Program-made: the position numbers and the translations under genes
The notes under the pieces: generated by a model
Database searches by the model: none
Told to the model about the DNA's origin: nothing
The model's input: only the letters and a program-made list of their open reading frames with translations
Source of the DNA: Fredericiella sp963839515
Lineage (GTDB): Bacteria > Chloroflexota > Anaerolineae > Caldilineales > Caldilineaceae
DNA length: 64,000 nt
Direction of reading: 5' to 3'
Assembly (NCBI GenBank): GCA_963839515.1
Contig: CAWIVN010000001.1
Coordinates: 186,001-250,000, forward strand
Shown: positions 8,331 to 18,521 of the stretch, piece after piece
Position numbering within the stretch: the stretch's first letter is position 1
Layout: each line of letters opens with the position of its first letter

Positions 8331-10365
8331 GGGCTTTGCTTGGGCTAATGCCACCTAACGCTGTTCGACACCTGGCCGCCGCCGGCATTTGCGGCTTGGG
8401 CGCCGCACTCGCCGGGATGTCTACCCCCGCGTCGGCCGCCGCCGCTTCGATCAGGTCCGTGCCGGCCGTGGCGACGCAGGTGCTGCCGCTGACCAACACG
8501 GTGTCGTCGACAAAGAAGTTGCTGACGGCCGAAGTATCGGTCGTGGCGCGGAAGGCCAGGGTAACCGTCTGGCCGGCATACGTGCTCAGATCGACTGTGG
8601 TCTTGACCCAGCCGCTGGTCTGGGTGCTCGTGCAGAGATTATAGGTCTTGACGTTGGTCTGCGTTCCGTTTGCCGCCGTCACACGCACATACCCGTAGTC
8701 ATAGCCGCACGAATCGCTGGCCGTGATGCGGCTCCAGAAGGACAAGGTTGTCTTCTGCCCCGCCGGCAGGATCACGGTTTGGCTGGTCTCCGAAACCTCG
8801 CTGTTAGCCCCGGCCAGCCACGTAAAGTAGCTGCCCGTGTGCGCCGCCGTCGGCGACGTGCCGCAGCTGGTGCCATTGCAGATGAGCGCGTACCCATGGG
8901 TGGACGACTCAGTCCAGTTGACGCGGCCGCTCTCAAAGCCTGGATTCTTGAGCAGGTTCGTACAGGCGCTGGGCTGCGGCGTGGGGGTGGGGACTGGGGT
9001 CGGCGGCGGAGTAGTGCCGCCCATAAAGCCCGTATAGAGCAGGCGATTGGGCGAGCCGGTGCCGGGACTGGTTACCTTGTTGGCGGTAGCGTTGCCCGTC
9101 AGCGCCTGCGCTACCTGGGCGGGCGTGGCGGAACCATTGGCCGACAAGTAGAGCGCGGCGACCCCCGCCACGTGCGGTGTGGCCATCGAGGTGCCGCTGA
9201 TCGTGTTGATGGCCGTGTCGCTTGCGTACCAGGCCGACGTAATCGAGGATCCCGGCGCAAAGATATCGAGACACGTGCCGTAGTTTGAGTACGAGGCGCG
9301 GGCGTCGGTGCCGGTGGTGGCGCCTACCGTCAGCGCGGCGGTCGTGCGCGCCGGCGAATAGTTGCAGGCGTTGAGGTTGTCGTTGCCGGCCGCTACGGCA
9401 AAGGTGACATTGGCAGCGATGGCGTTGGCGACGGCCGTGTCCAGGGCTGAAGAGGCGCCGCCGCCGAGACTCATATTGGCCACGGCCGGCGTCACGCGGT
9501 TGGCCTTGACCCAGTCCACGCCTGCGATCACGCCTGCGTTGCTGCCCGAACCGTTGCAGTCCAGCACGCGCACGGGGTGCAGCGTCACCTGCTTGGCGAC
9601 GCCATACGTCGTGCCGCCGACGGTGCCTGCCACATGCGTGCCATGCCCGTTGCAGTCGACGACGCCGCGCCCATCGTTGATGGCCGTGTAGCCGCCCCCC
9701 ACTCGCCCAGTAAATTGCGCGTGCGTGATGCGCATACCTGTGTCGATGATGTAGGCATGCACGCCGGAACCGGTGTTGGGATACGTATAAGACGAATTGA
9801 GCGGCAAACTGGCCTGGTCGATGCGATCCAGGCCCCAGGTGGCGCCTGTCTGCGTCGCTTCTGTCTCGACCGCACGCACCACGCGATTTGGCTCGACATA
9901 ATCAACATTGGGGTCGTCTTCGAGCGCGGCCGCAGCGACGGTGGCTTCACCCGCGGGTACGCGTACGGCAAAGCCGGTCAGGGCGGAGTCATAGACGTAC
10001 AGCACCTCGCCGTCGACGCTGGCCGCCAGGCGTGCAGCCTCGGCCGTGGCCGTGACTGCAGCCGGCTCCACTGCCGCGCCCTCGGCACTTGCGGCCGGCG
10101 CATGCAGGACCACAATGAACTGGTCAGGAATCACGGTGCCCGCTTCCAGCGCGGCTCCACCCGCAACTGCGGGCAGGAACAGGTGGCTGGCAGACCCATC
10201 CGGCGGCTGCGGCCGGGTGCCATCCTGAGCGAGCAGGACAGGGCCATTCCATAACAGCCCGGCGACAATCAAGAGCACGACCAGGCCGAAGCCGGTTCTG
10301 CTCAAGCTGTTGCTCAAGTTGCGCTGCATCGTTGCACCTACTCTCTTACCGGGAAGACTGCGCAT
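8308..10365 (-). CDS. Secreted subtilisin-like serine protease (S8, proteinase K type) with C-terminal jelly-roll domain
   Basis: 685 residues from ATG 10365, chosen because GAGGAGAG precedes it at 6 bases; an ATG at 10329 is an alternative. A signal peptide hydrophobic stretch (LVVLLIVAGLLW) is followed by an I9-type propeptide (about residues 75-165, ending DDPNVDYVEPNRVV) and the S8 catalytic domain with Asp208 in AYIIDTGM, His241 in NGHGTHVAG and Ser393 in SGTSMATPH. After about residue 450 a PTPVPTPTPQP linker leads to a beta-sandwich-like domain (LLKNPGFESG onward) of the kind that binds carbohydrate or aids secretion. It should degrade extracellular protein as a scavenging enzyme. Single gene, facing the HDOD gene. 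Confidence 0.9.
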   Translation of the reverse strand: MRSLPGKRVGATMQRNLSNSLSRTGFGLVVLLIVAGLLWNGPVLLAQDGTRPQPPDGSASHLFLPAVAGGAALEAGTVIPDQFIVVLHAPAASAEGAAVEPAAVTATAEAARLAASVDGEVLYVYDSALTGFAVRVPAGEATVAAAALEDDPNVDYVEPNRVVRAVETEATQTGATWGLDRIDQASLPLNSSYTYPNTGSGVHAYIIDTGMRITHAQFTGRVGGGYTAINDGRGVVDCNGHGTHVAGTVGGTTYGVAKQVTLHPVRVLDCNGSGSNAGVIAGVDWVKANRVTPAVANMSLGGGASSALDTAVANAIAANVTFAVAAGNDNLNACNYSPARTTAALTVGATTGTDARASYSNYGTCLDIFAPGSSITSAWYASDTAINTISGTSMATPHVAGVAALYLSANGSATPAQVAQALTGNATANKVTSPGTGSPNRLLYTGFMGGTTPPPTPVPTPTPQPSACTNLLKNPGFESGRVNWTESSTHGYALICNGTSCGTSPTAAHTGSYFTWLAGANSEVSETSQTVILPAGQKTTLSFWSRITASDSCGYDYGYVRVTAANGTQTNVKTYNLCTSTQTSGWVKTTVDLSTYAGQTVTLAFRATTDTSAVSNFFVDDTVLVSGSTCVATAGTDLIEAAAADAGVDIPASAAPKPQMPAAARCRTALGGISPSKARYRSLRV

Positions 10366-10493
10366 GCGACTCTCCTCTACAAGTGATTTGGATGGCGGCG
10401 CCCTTGCACCAATACACTGCATGTATGATGAGCCGGATTGCGGCTGAATACATCGGTCTTTTGTCTGCAAGGTATTGGAGCGTTGCACCGACA

Positions 10494-10518
10494 CGCGCCA
10501 GCGAGATGTGCTGGCGCG
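10494..10518. repeat. 9-base perfect inverted repeat upstream of the subtilase gene
   Basis: CGCGCCAGC (10494-10502) and GCTGGCGCG (10510-10518) with a 7-base loop, in the gap between the rbfA terminator and the subtilase start. It may be an operator or a remnant palindromic element; no second copy was noticed. Confidence 0.4.
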
Positions 10519-10553
10519 ACGCGCTGTGGAGAAGGGCAGGCACAGTATACAAC

Positions 10554-10582
10554 AAAGGCCACCCGTGTGGGTGGCCCTTTGC
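10554..10582 (-). terminator. Rho-independent terminator after rbfA
   Basis: On the minus strand GGGCCACCC, loop ACAC, GGGTGGCC followed by TTTGTTGTAT. It lies 28 bases beyond the rbfA stop and closes the nusA-infB operon. Confidence 0.75.
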
Positions 10583-10609
10583 CTCCAATATGCTTACGTT
10601 GCCCTTACA

Positions 10610-10999
10610 TTACGCTGCCGGTTGGCCGCCGTCCGGTGGCGGCTGGCTGGCGCGTTCGGCCGCGATCTGGCGCAGCAGGGCGTCGATGCGCGCTGCCCGT
10701 TCGGGCGAATCGTCGTAGATAAACAGCAGTTCGGGCACCACGCGCAGCCCGCAGCGGATGGCCAACTGGCCCCGCATCCACGGGGTGGCGCTTTCCAGTC
10801 CCTTGAGAAAGTCACGGCGTGTGACCGCCTCGTCGGCGTGGTGCACAAAGACCTTGGCATTGCGCAGGTCCTTGCTGATATCTACCCTGAGCACTTCGGC
10901 CAGGCTGATACGGGGGTCGTTCAGCTCGCCGGCAACCATAATGGTCAATTCTTCAAACAGCAACTCCGCCACGCGTTGTTGGCGAATCTCGCTTGACAT
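10610..10999 (-). CDS. rbfA: Ribosome-binding factor A
   Basis: 129 residues, normal for RbfA. The KH-type fold is recognisable from IRQQRVAELLFEELTIMV at the N-terminus, NDPRI followed by a VDISKDLRNAKVFVHH strand (about residues 33-52), and MRGQLAIRCGLRVVPELLFIYDDS (about 77-100). It binds the 30S subunit late in assembly. ATG 10999 has AGGAG 8 bases upstream; the longer open frame upstream overlaps infB and is not used. Last gene of the nusA operon. Confidence 0.9.
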   Translation of the reverse strand: MSSEIRQQRVAELLFEELTIMVAGELNDPRISLAEVLRVDISKDLRNAKVFVHHADEAVTRRDFLKGLESATPWMRGQLAIRCGLRVVPELLFIYDDSPERAARIDALLRQIAAERASQPPPDGGQPAA

Positions 11000-11060
11000 A
11001 GCCGCAACTCCTAACGTAGCGAAAGCGCGTTTGCCGTACGTGCTCTGGTTGGGCGCGCAT

Positions 11061-13079
11061 CTAGCGTATGCGCTGCTTCTCGCTAAACTCGATGACGTCG
11101 CCTTCCTTGAGCAGGGCATCGGCGGCGCCGATATTGATGCCACACTCGTAGCCTGTGCGCACTTCGGCGACGTCTTCCGTGAAGCGGCGCAGGGTTTCGA
11201 CGCGCGCGCCGGCGGCAATTTCCTCGCCGCCCCGCAGCACACGGGCCAGGGCGCCGCGCTTGACATACCCATCGTTGACCATGCAGCCGGCGACAAAACC
11301 TTTGCGCAGCTTGAACAACTGCAGCACTGTCGCGTGGCCGACCACGATATCCTTGTAGATCGGTTCGAGCATGCCCTTGAGCGCATCCTCGATGTCCTCA
11401 ATCATCTTGTAGATGATTTCATAATGACGAATTTCGACGCCGGATTGCTCCGCACGCACGAGAGCAGATTTATCTGCGCCGACGCTAAAGCCGATGATCA
11501 CGGCCGCGCTGGCTTCGGCGAGCATCACGTCGGACTCGGAGATATCGCCGATGCTGGCCTGCAAAATCTTGAGCTCGACCTCTTCGTTGCCCAGCTCCTT
11601 GAGGCTGTTGACGATCGGTTCGAGCGTGCCCTGCATGTCGGCGCGTATGATCAGGTTGAGCGCCTTGGTCTCGCCAACTTCCATGCGGGCAAAGAAGTCT
11701 TCCAGTGTCATGGTCGGGCGCGGCGGCTGCTGGCTGGCCACGTTGGCGGCCAACTGGCGCTCCTCCGCAATGCGGCGCGCTTCCTTGTCGTTCATTACGC
11801 GTTCGAAGACGTCGCCGGCATTGGGAACCTCTTGCAGGCCCAACACGATTGCCGGGGTGCTCGGTGCAGCTCCCTGCAGCGCCTTGCCCTCGTAATCGAA
11901 CATGGCCTTGATGCGGCCCCAGGTCTTGCCCACCACGACCGTATCGCCGCGGCGCAAGGTGCCGTTCTGTACGAGCAGCGTGGCGGTGACGCCGCGATAC
12001 TTGTCCAGCTCGGCCTCGACCACAGTGCCGATGCACTCGCCGCGCGGGTTGGCCTTGTACTGCTCGACTTCGGACAGCACCAGGATGTTGTCGAGCAGGT
12101 CCTCGATGCCCAGGTTGGTCAGGGCGCTCATCTCGACCATGATCGTGTCGCCGCCCCAGGACTCGGGCTGCAGCCCTTCCTGTGCCAGCTCGTCCATGAC
12201 GCGCTGGGGGTTGGCATTGGCCTTGTCGATCTTGTTGATCGCCACCATGATGGGCACGCCGGCGGCGCGCGCATGGCTGATCGCTTCCTTGGTCTGCGGC
12301 ATCACGCCGTCGTCGGCAGCGACCACCAAGACGACGATGTCGGTGACCTGGGCGCCGCGGGCGCGCATGGCGGTAAATGCCTCGTGGCCCGGGGTATCCA
12401 GGAAGGTGATCTTCTTGTCGTTGATCGTGACCTGGTACGCACCGGTGCGCTGGGTAATGCCGCCCGCCTCGCCGGCGGCGACATCCGTATGGCGGATGCG
12501 GTCGAGCAGCGTCGTCTTGCCGTGGTCGACGTGGCCAAGGACTGCCACTACGGGCGGCCGCTCGACCATGTTCTTGGCGTCCTGTCCTTGGACGACCTGC
12601 TGCACCTTGGAGCGCGCCCTCGGGCGTTCGACTGCGCCTGCGGCGTCGACCTCCGCCTCCTCTTCTTCCTCGGTTTCGGCTGTCGGCCACTTGACGGCCA
12701 CGCCCAGCTCTTCGCCGAGGATGACGGCCGTATCGTGGTCGATCGTGTGTGTGATAGGAGCCATGATGCCGTACTGCATCAGGATCTTGATCAAGTCGAT
12801 CGGGCTGCGCTGCATCAGCGTTGCCAGGTCGCGCACGGTAATGGCAGCTTCGACGGTGACTTCCTTGGGCAGCGGCGCCTTGACTGCGGGCGCGGCAACG
12901 CCGCGCTGCTCATCAGGCTTGGCCGGCGCCCGGTTTTGCGGCGGGCGGTTTTGTTGCGGCCGGTTTTGCTGGGGGCGACTGCCGCCCTTGCCACCACCGC
13001 CGCCACCACCTCTGCCCGAGTTGCCGCCCCGTGGCGGCGCTTGCGTGCCTCCGCGAGAAGGCTTAGAACTTGTGGCCAT
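11061..13079 (-). CDS. infB: Translation initiation factor IF-2
   Basis: 672 residues, on the short side because the N-terminal part is only a Gly/Arg/Pro/Gln-rich tail (about 1-60) plus one IF2-N helical domain (about 72-125). The G domain begins near residue 175: G1 GHVDHGKTT, G2 with GGITQRTGAY, G3 DTPGHEAF, G4 NKID, G5 SAL, followed by domains II, III (FFARMEVGE onward) and IV (VVGHATVLQLFKL). It is a GTPase that places initiator fMet-tRNA on the 30S and joins subunits. A strong AAGGAGG site lies 7 bases before the ATG. rbfA follows after 61 bases. Confidence 0.96.
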   Translation of the reverse strand: MATSSKPSRGGTQAPPRGGNSGRGGGGGGGKGGSRPQQNRPQQNRPPQNRAPAKPDEQRGVAAPAVKAPLPKEVTVEAAITVRDLATLMQRSPIDLIKILMQYGIMAPITHTIDHDTAVILGEELGVAVKWPTAETEEEEEAEVDAAGAVERPRARSKVQQVVQGQDAKNMVERPPVVAVLGHVDHGKTTLLDRIRHTDVAAGEAGGITQRTGAYQVTINDKKITFLDTPGHEAFTAMRARGAQVTDIVVLVVAADDGVMPQTKEAISHARAAGVPIMVAINKIDKANANPQRVMDELAQEGLQPESWGGDTIMVEMSALTNLGIEDLLDNILVLSEVEQYKANPRGECIGTVVEAELDKYRGVTATLLVQNGTLRRGDTVVVGKTWGRIKAMFDYEGKALQGAAPSTPAIVLGLQEVPNAGDVFERVMNDKEARRIAEERQLAANVASQQPPRPTMTLEDFFARMEVGETKALNLIIRADMQGTLEPIVNSLKELGNEEVELKILQASIGDISESDVMLAEASAAVIIGFSVGADKSALVRAEQSGVEIRHYEIIYKMIEDIEDALKGMLEPIYKDIVVGHATVLQLFKLRKGFVAGCMVNDGYVKRGALARVLRGGEEIAAGARVETLRRFTEDVAEVRTGYECGINIGAADALLKEGDVIEFSEKQRIR

Positions 13080-13495
13080 GTATAGACCTCCTTAAAACGT
13101 TAATAAACCAAAAGCCGATCCGTCGACGACTAAGCGCGTGCAGGGCGCTGAACAGGTGACCGCCAGATTGGGCGGGCAGCACTGTGCACCATCAGGCAAC
13201 AGAAAGATGAACAAGCTTGCAGAATAACGGCTCGGCTGTGGCCACAGCGGGGCGGGGAACTTGCGGCAAGAGAGGAAAAGAAGAGGAACGACATCGGCGT
13301 ATTTGCACGCCGGCACTACCAGTCGCTCATAATTTGCCCCCACCTTGCCTGGATTCGCCCAACACCGCCGTGGTGACGCACTGACGCCCTGGAGATCGCA
13401 CTCCCCATCGCGACAGCAGTCTACCGGCCGTCATGGTCATCCGCCTGGAATTCCAGGGTATCACCAAGCATCATAGGCCCCATGCTATTCCTGTG
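13080..13495. other. 416-base gap between ylxR and infB
   Basis: No convincing gene in either strand; short open frames here have no recognisable features. In many bacteria this position holds an L7Ae-like ylxQ gene, which is absent. It may carry an internal promoter for infB; nothing near consensus was found except the strong infB ribosome-binding site at its lower end. Confidence 0.5.
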
Positions 13496-13861
13496 TCATT
13501 CTGTTCCTGCGACTTGTGTCGCACCTGCCTGCGACTCAGCGCCGGTTGCATCTTCCGCTTCGGGATCTGCCTCCGGCAACAATTGCGCGTACTCCTCAAG
13601 CGCCAGCCGATTGGCCTGCGACAGCTTGCTGCGCAGTGCCTGCTCGATCCGGCTGCCCTTCAACCCAACTTCCCAACATGACCGCAGCGGGTGCAGATAC
13701 GCACCCCGTCCCGGCTGCTTGCCGCTGGGGTCCACTATCACGCTTCCCTCGGCGGTGCGAACCAGGCGCACGAGGCCACGCTTGCCACCCACCTTGCGGC
13801 AGGCGATGCATGTCCGCTGTGGCACATGCTTGGGGCGTGGTCCTCGTGGCTGCCTGGTCAT
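13496..13861 (-). CDS. rnpM: YlxR/RnpM-family RNA-binding protein
   Basis: 121 residues. PQRTCIACRKVGGKRGLVRLVR (two parts, residues about 14-35) and GKQPGRGAYLHP (about 47-58) are the DUF448/YlxR signature. Members bind RNA and, in Bacillus, RNase P. The C-terminal 30 residues are an acidic, Ala/Glu-rich tail beyond the usual 90-residue family length. It starts 12 bases after the nusA stop, the standard operon order. Confidence 0.9.
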   Translation of the reverse strand: MTRQPRGPRPKHVPQRTCIACRKVGGKRGLVRLVRTAEGSVIVDPSGKQPGRGAYLHPLRSCWEVGLKGSRIEQALRSKLSQANRLALEEYAQLLPEADPEAEDATGAESQAGATQVAGTE

Positions 13862-13873
13862 TCTACAATACCT

Positions 13874-15619
<1,746 letters not shown>

Positions 15620-15680
15620 ATTCTGTTGTACTCTCCCAGCCCCCTGCGGTGAGAACGAGCCCATCCTGAACGAGCAACAC

Positions 15681-15715
15681 CCCTAACAACAACAAAAGTG
15701 GGGCTTGCCCACTTT
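15681..15715 (-). terminator. Terminator-like hairpin in the nusA leader (possible attenuator)
   Basis: On the minus strand AAAGTGGG, 5-base loop, CCCACTTT followed by TGTTGTTGTT. It lies about 75 nt before the nusA ATG and downstream of the promoter at 15787-15815, so transcripts of the operon must read through it. An alternative is that it ends transcripts from the upstream LuxR gene. Confidence 0.55.
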
Positions 15716-15786
15716 CGCACGAACACTAGACCCCCGGTGCGTCATCATGGACGGGGCAACCCACCCATAACTCGCTACTAAAGAGG

Positions 15787-15815
15787 ATAGTACCACAGGT
15801 TAGCGGCAATTGCAA
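15787..15815 (-). promoter_or_regulatory. Promoter of the nusA-ylxR-infB-rbfA operon
   Basis: TTGCAA (15815-15810), 17 bases, TACTAT (15792-15787) on the minus strand. The start site would be near 15780, giving a leader of about 160 nt before nusA. Confidence 0.55.
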
Positions 15816-15925
15816 GCCGGATTGGGACTGCGCGATGGCGAAAACGACCAAACCTGTGATGTAGGACTGTTTCACGGTCAAAATGCCGTATAGCAGCCAA
15901 AAGCGGCTGGAAAAAACTGGCCCGC

Positions 15926-18388
15926 CTACACCAACTGCTGCTTGAGTGCCAGGTGAGCGGCCTCGCCGCGCGAGCTGACGCCTAGCTTGCTGTAGATGGT
16001 GGTGAGATGGGCGTTGACTGTGCGCTGGCTGATGACGAGCTTGTCAGCGATTTGGGCGTACGTCATGCCCTGCACCAATAAGCGCAGAACTTCTACTTCG
16101 CGCGTCGTTAGGCCGGTGGCTTGCTCGACGGGAGAGGAGACAGCGGCGGGGTGCTCCTCGATTGCCTGCTCGGGGGCAGGCGGCGCCGGCTCTGATAGCG
16201 CGTAGGTTACTGCCTGTTCTATCGTCATGGCCTGCCCCTCAACCCAACGCTCTGCGAAGACAGCCGCCGGCAAGGCGGCACGCAAGGCCGCGCTATCCTG
16301 TTCATGATCGGTTGATGCCGTGAGGGTATGATAGTTGACGCCCCCCGCAGCACTGCGCAGTGGAGCCGCCGCTGCGAACAGGCGCGCTGCGCGTTCGTAA
16401 TCGCCCTGCGCCGCCGCGATCACGCCCAGCTGATGCAGCGTGTGCGCCACGGCCGCCTTGCTGCCGATCTCACGCACCAGCAAAAGACACTCACCATGCA
16501 CGGCAGCGGCCTGGGCAAATTCTTTTTGGCGCAGCAGCACTTCGCCCAGCAAGCTCAATGCTTCGGCAAGATTCCACTTGTCGGCAGCGCTGCGCCGCAA
16601 AGCCAGCGCTTGTGTGAAATAGTGCCGAGCGGTGGCAAGCTCTTCAGTGCGGCCGGCAATACAGCCGAGACCGATCATGGCCATGGCGACACCCCATCTG
16701 TCGCCCAGCTCGCTGTACAGGGCGAGCTCTTCTTCAAATAATGCGCGTGCTCGCACTTGCTGACCTTGGGCGGCCAGAGCATGGGCCAGATTGTCCAGCG
16801 CCAGTCCCAAGTCCCAGCGCTTCTCCTGGCTGCAAAGCAGCGCAATGCTTTCCTCACCGTCACGCTGCGCCGCCACAAAGTCGTACTGGCAGTATTCTGT
16901 GGCACAGCGTTCGCGCAGCGCAGTGGCGAGTCCGTAGTCGTCGCCGATGGCACGCGCGAGCGCTGCGCCGGCCGTGAAATGGGTGTGGGCAGTTGGCAGG
17001 TCACCCGCTATGAGTGCCATGAGCCCGGCGCCCCAGAGCGCCTTGACCCGCGCCGGGGAAGGCGCAGCTGTCGACTGCAGGGCCACTTCCAGCCAACCCT
17101 GCGCCTCACCGGCATGATTACCAAAGTGCGCAAACCACGACAGGGCGCCGGCCAGCCGCAATCCCACTTCAATCCGCTGCGCTGTTGCACGGGTTGCCGT
17201 CGGCTGGCACCAGGCTAACGCAGCACGCAGATTGTCTAGCTCAGCTTCCAGACTTGTCAGGGCGTGCTTGCGCTGCGGACCAAGCATCTGTGCATCTGCT
17301 GCTTCGGCCAGGGCCAGGTAGAAGGCGGCATGTTTGTCGTTGACCAGCTCGGCTTCGCCACTTGCCGCCAGTTGCTCGCCCGCGAACTCGCGGATCGTTT
17401 CAAGCATAAACAGGCGGGGCTCACCATCACTTGCCGCAGTCTGCCGCACCAGGTTGTGGTCGACCAAGGTGGCAAGCCGATCGAGGACGTGGACGGCAGC
17501 GGTCAGGCCCAAGGCCGGTGCAGGGTCGCCCGGCAGCGTGCCGGCAGCCCGCACTGCCGCCAGCGTAAATCCGCCCGCAAATACGGCGAGTCGGCGGAAG
17601 AGCGCTTGTTCTTCTGCCGCTAGCAAGTCGAAGCTCCATGCAATCTCGGCCCGCAAGGTGCGCTGGCGCTCCGGCAGATCTTGCGGCCCGCCGGTCAGCA
17701 GGCTGAGCCGCCCTGCCAGGCGGGCCGAGATTGCCGTGGGTGAGAACAGCTTGACCTTGGCGGCGGCCAGTTCGATGGCCAGGGGTAGGTGGTCCAACGC
17801 AGCGCAGATGGCCTCAACAGCGGCAGCATCGGTGGTTGCGAGGTTAAAGCCAGGCTGGACCGCCCTGGCCCGCTGCTCGAACAGCTCGACAGCCGCGGCC
17901 TGCGCCAGGGCGGGCACAGGGTATTCATGCTCACCGTATAGATGCAGCATCACGCGGCTGGTGACCAGTAGCTTGACACGCGGGCCGGCGCCCAACAGCG
18001 GTGCTACTACCGGCGCCGCTGCAACCACATGCTCGAAGTTATCCAGGACCAGCAGGATCTGCCGCTCGGCCAGCCAGTCCTGCAGATGCTCCTGCACCTG
18101 GCGTCCGGGCAGCTCCTGTATCCCTAGCGCCTGGGCAACTGCTGGAAGTACGCTGCCTGGCTCGCGCAGTGGCGCGAGGTGAACAAAGAAGACGCCGTCG
18201 ACGAAGTGATCGAGGACGTAGGCGGCCACCTGCATGGCCAGGCGCGTCTTGCCCACACCACCGGGTCCGGTCAGTGTGAGCAGGCCGACCTCTTCACTTA
18301 ACAGGCGCTGCTGACTGGCTGCCAGGTCGTGCTCGCGGCCGATCAGACGGCTGCGCGGGAGACGCAGATTCGTTGAATGCAGAGCCAC
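15926..18388 (-). CDS. LuxR-family regulator with NB-ARC-like ATPase and TPR sensor domains
   Basis: 820 residues from GTG 18388. The open frame extends further upstream, but that part crosses the promoter at 18456-18484 and overlaps the oxidase gene, so it is not coding. Order: SRLIGRE start of the ATPase module, Walker A GPGGVGKTRLA (about residue 40), Walker B LLVLDNFEHV (about 115), TSR sensor, winged helix region (about 250-330), a long helical TPR-like region (about 350-720, with repeated GLALDNLAHALAAQGQ-like units), then a C-terminal LuxR HTH (GLTTREVEVLRLLVQGMTYA to the end). Such proteins sense small ligands through the repeats and activate transcription after ATP-driven assembly. 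No cognate target is evident; the copper genes lie directly upstream in the same orientation. Confidence 0.85.
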   Translation of the reverse strand: MALHSTNLRLPRSRLIGREHDLAASQQRLLSEEVGLLTLTGPGGVGKTRLAMQVAAYVLDHFVDGVFFVHLAPLREPGSVLPAVAQALGIQELPGRQVQEHLQDWLAERQILLVLDNFEHVVAAAPVVAPLLGAGPRVKLLVTSRVMLHLYGEHEYPVPALAQAAAVELFEQRARAVQPGFNLATTDAAAVEAICAALDHLPLAIELAAAKVKLFSPTAISARLAGRLSLLTGGPQDLPERQRTLRAEIAWSFDLLAAEEQALFRRLAVFAGGFTLAAVRAAGTLPGDPAPALGLTAAVHVLDRLATLVDHNLVRQTAASDGEPRLFMLETIREFAGEQLAASGEAELVNDKHAAFYLALAEAADAQMLGPQRKHALTSLEAELDNLRAALAWCQPTATRATAQRIEVGLRLAGALSWFAHFGNHAGEAQGWLEVALQSTAAPSPARVKALWGAGLMALIAGDLPTAHTHFTAGAALARAIGDDYGLATALRERCATEYCQYDFVAAQRDGEESIALLCSQEKRWDLGLALDNLAHALAAQGQQVRARALFEEELALYSELGDRWGVAMAMIGLGCIAGRTEELATARHYFTQALALRRSAADKWNLAEALSLLGEVLLRQKEFAQAAAVHGECLLLVREIGSKAAVAHTLHQLGVIAAAQGDYERAARLFAAAAPLRSAAGGVNYHTLTASTDHEQDSAALRAALPAAVFAERWVEGQAMTIEQAVTYALSEPAPPAPEQAIEEHPAAVSSPVEQATGLTTREVEVLRLLVQGMTYAQIADKLVISQRTVNAHLTTIYSKLGVSSRGEAAHLALKQQLV

Positions 18389-18455
18389 CGGGCCCTCACC
18401 GTACCTCGCTGTAGAAGGTGCGCAAAAACCACGCGCCGTTGGCGAAGTGCAGCAA

Positions 18456-18484
18456 ACATTACCGAAATAATCGGCCTCTGTCAA
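18456..18484 (-). promoter_or_regulatory. Promoter of the LuxR-family gene
   Basis: TTGACA (18484-18479), 17 bases, TAATGT (18461-18456). It lies in the 130-base gap after the oxidase gene and decides the start of the LuxR protein: ATG-like codons further upstream would not be in the transcript. Confidence 0.6.
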
Positions 18485-18521
18485 CCGTGCAATCAGGGAC
18501 GGCCTTGCTCCCTGCCTGCCA

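Noticed and set aside
10758..13085. 775-codon plus-strand open frame opposite rbfA and infB
   Set aside because: It is an antisense shadow; the minus strand encodes complete RbfA and IF-2.
13080..13495. Possible ylxQ-like small gene before infB
   Set aside because: No open frame with L7Ae features in either strand.
15890..15920. CAGCC/GGCTG hairpin after the LuxR gene as a terminator
   Set aside because: Five-base stem with no U tract on the transcribed strand.
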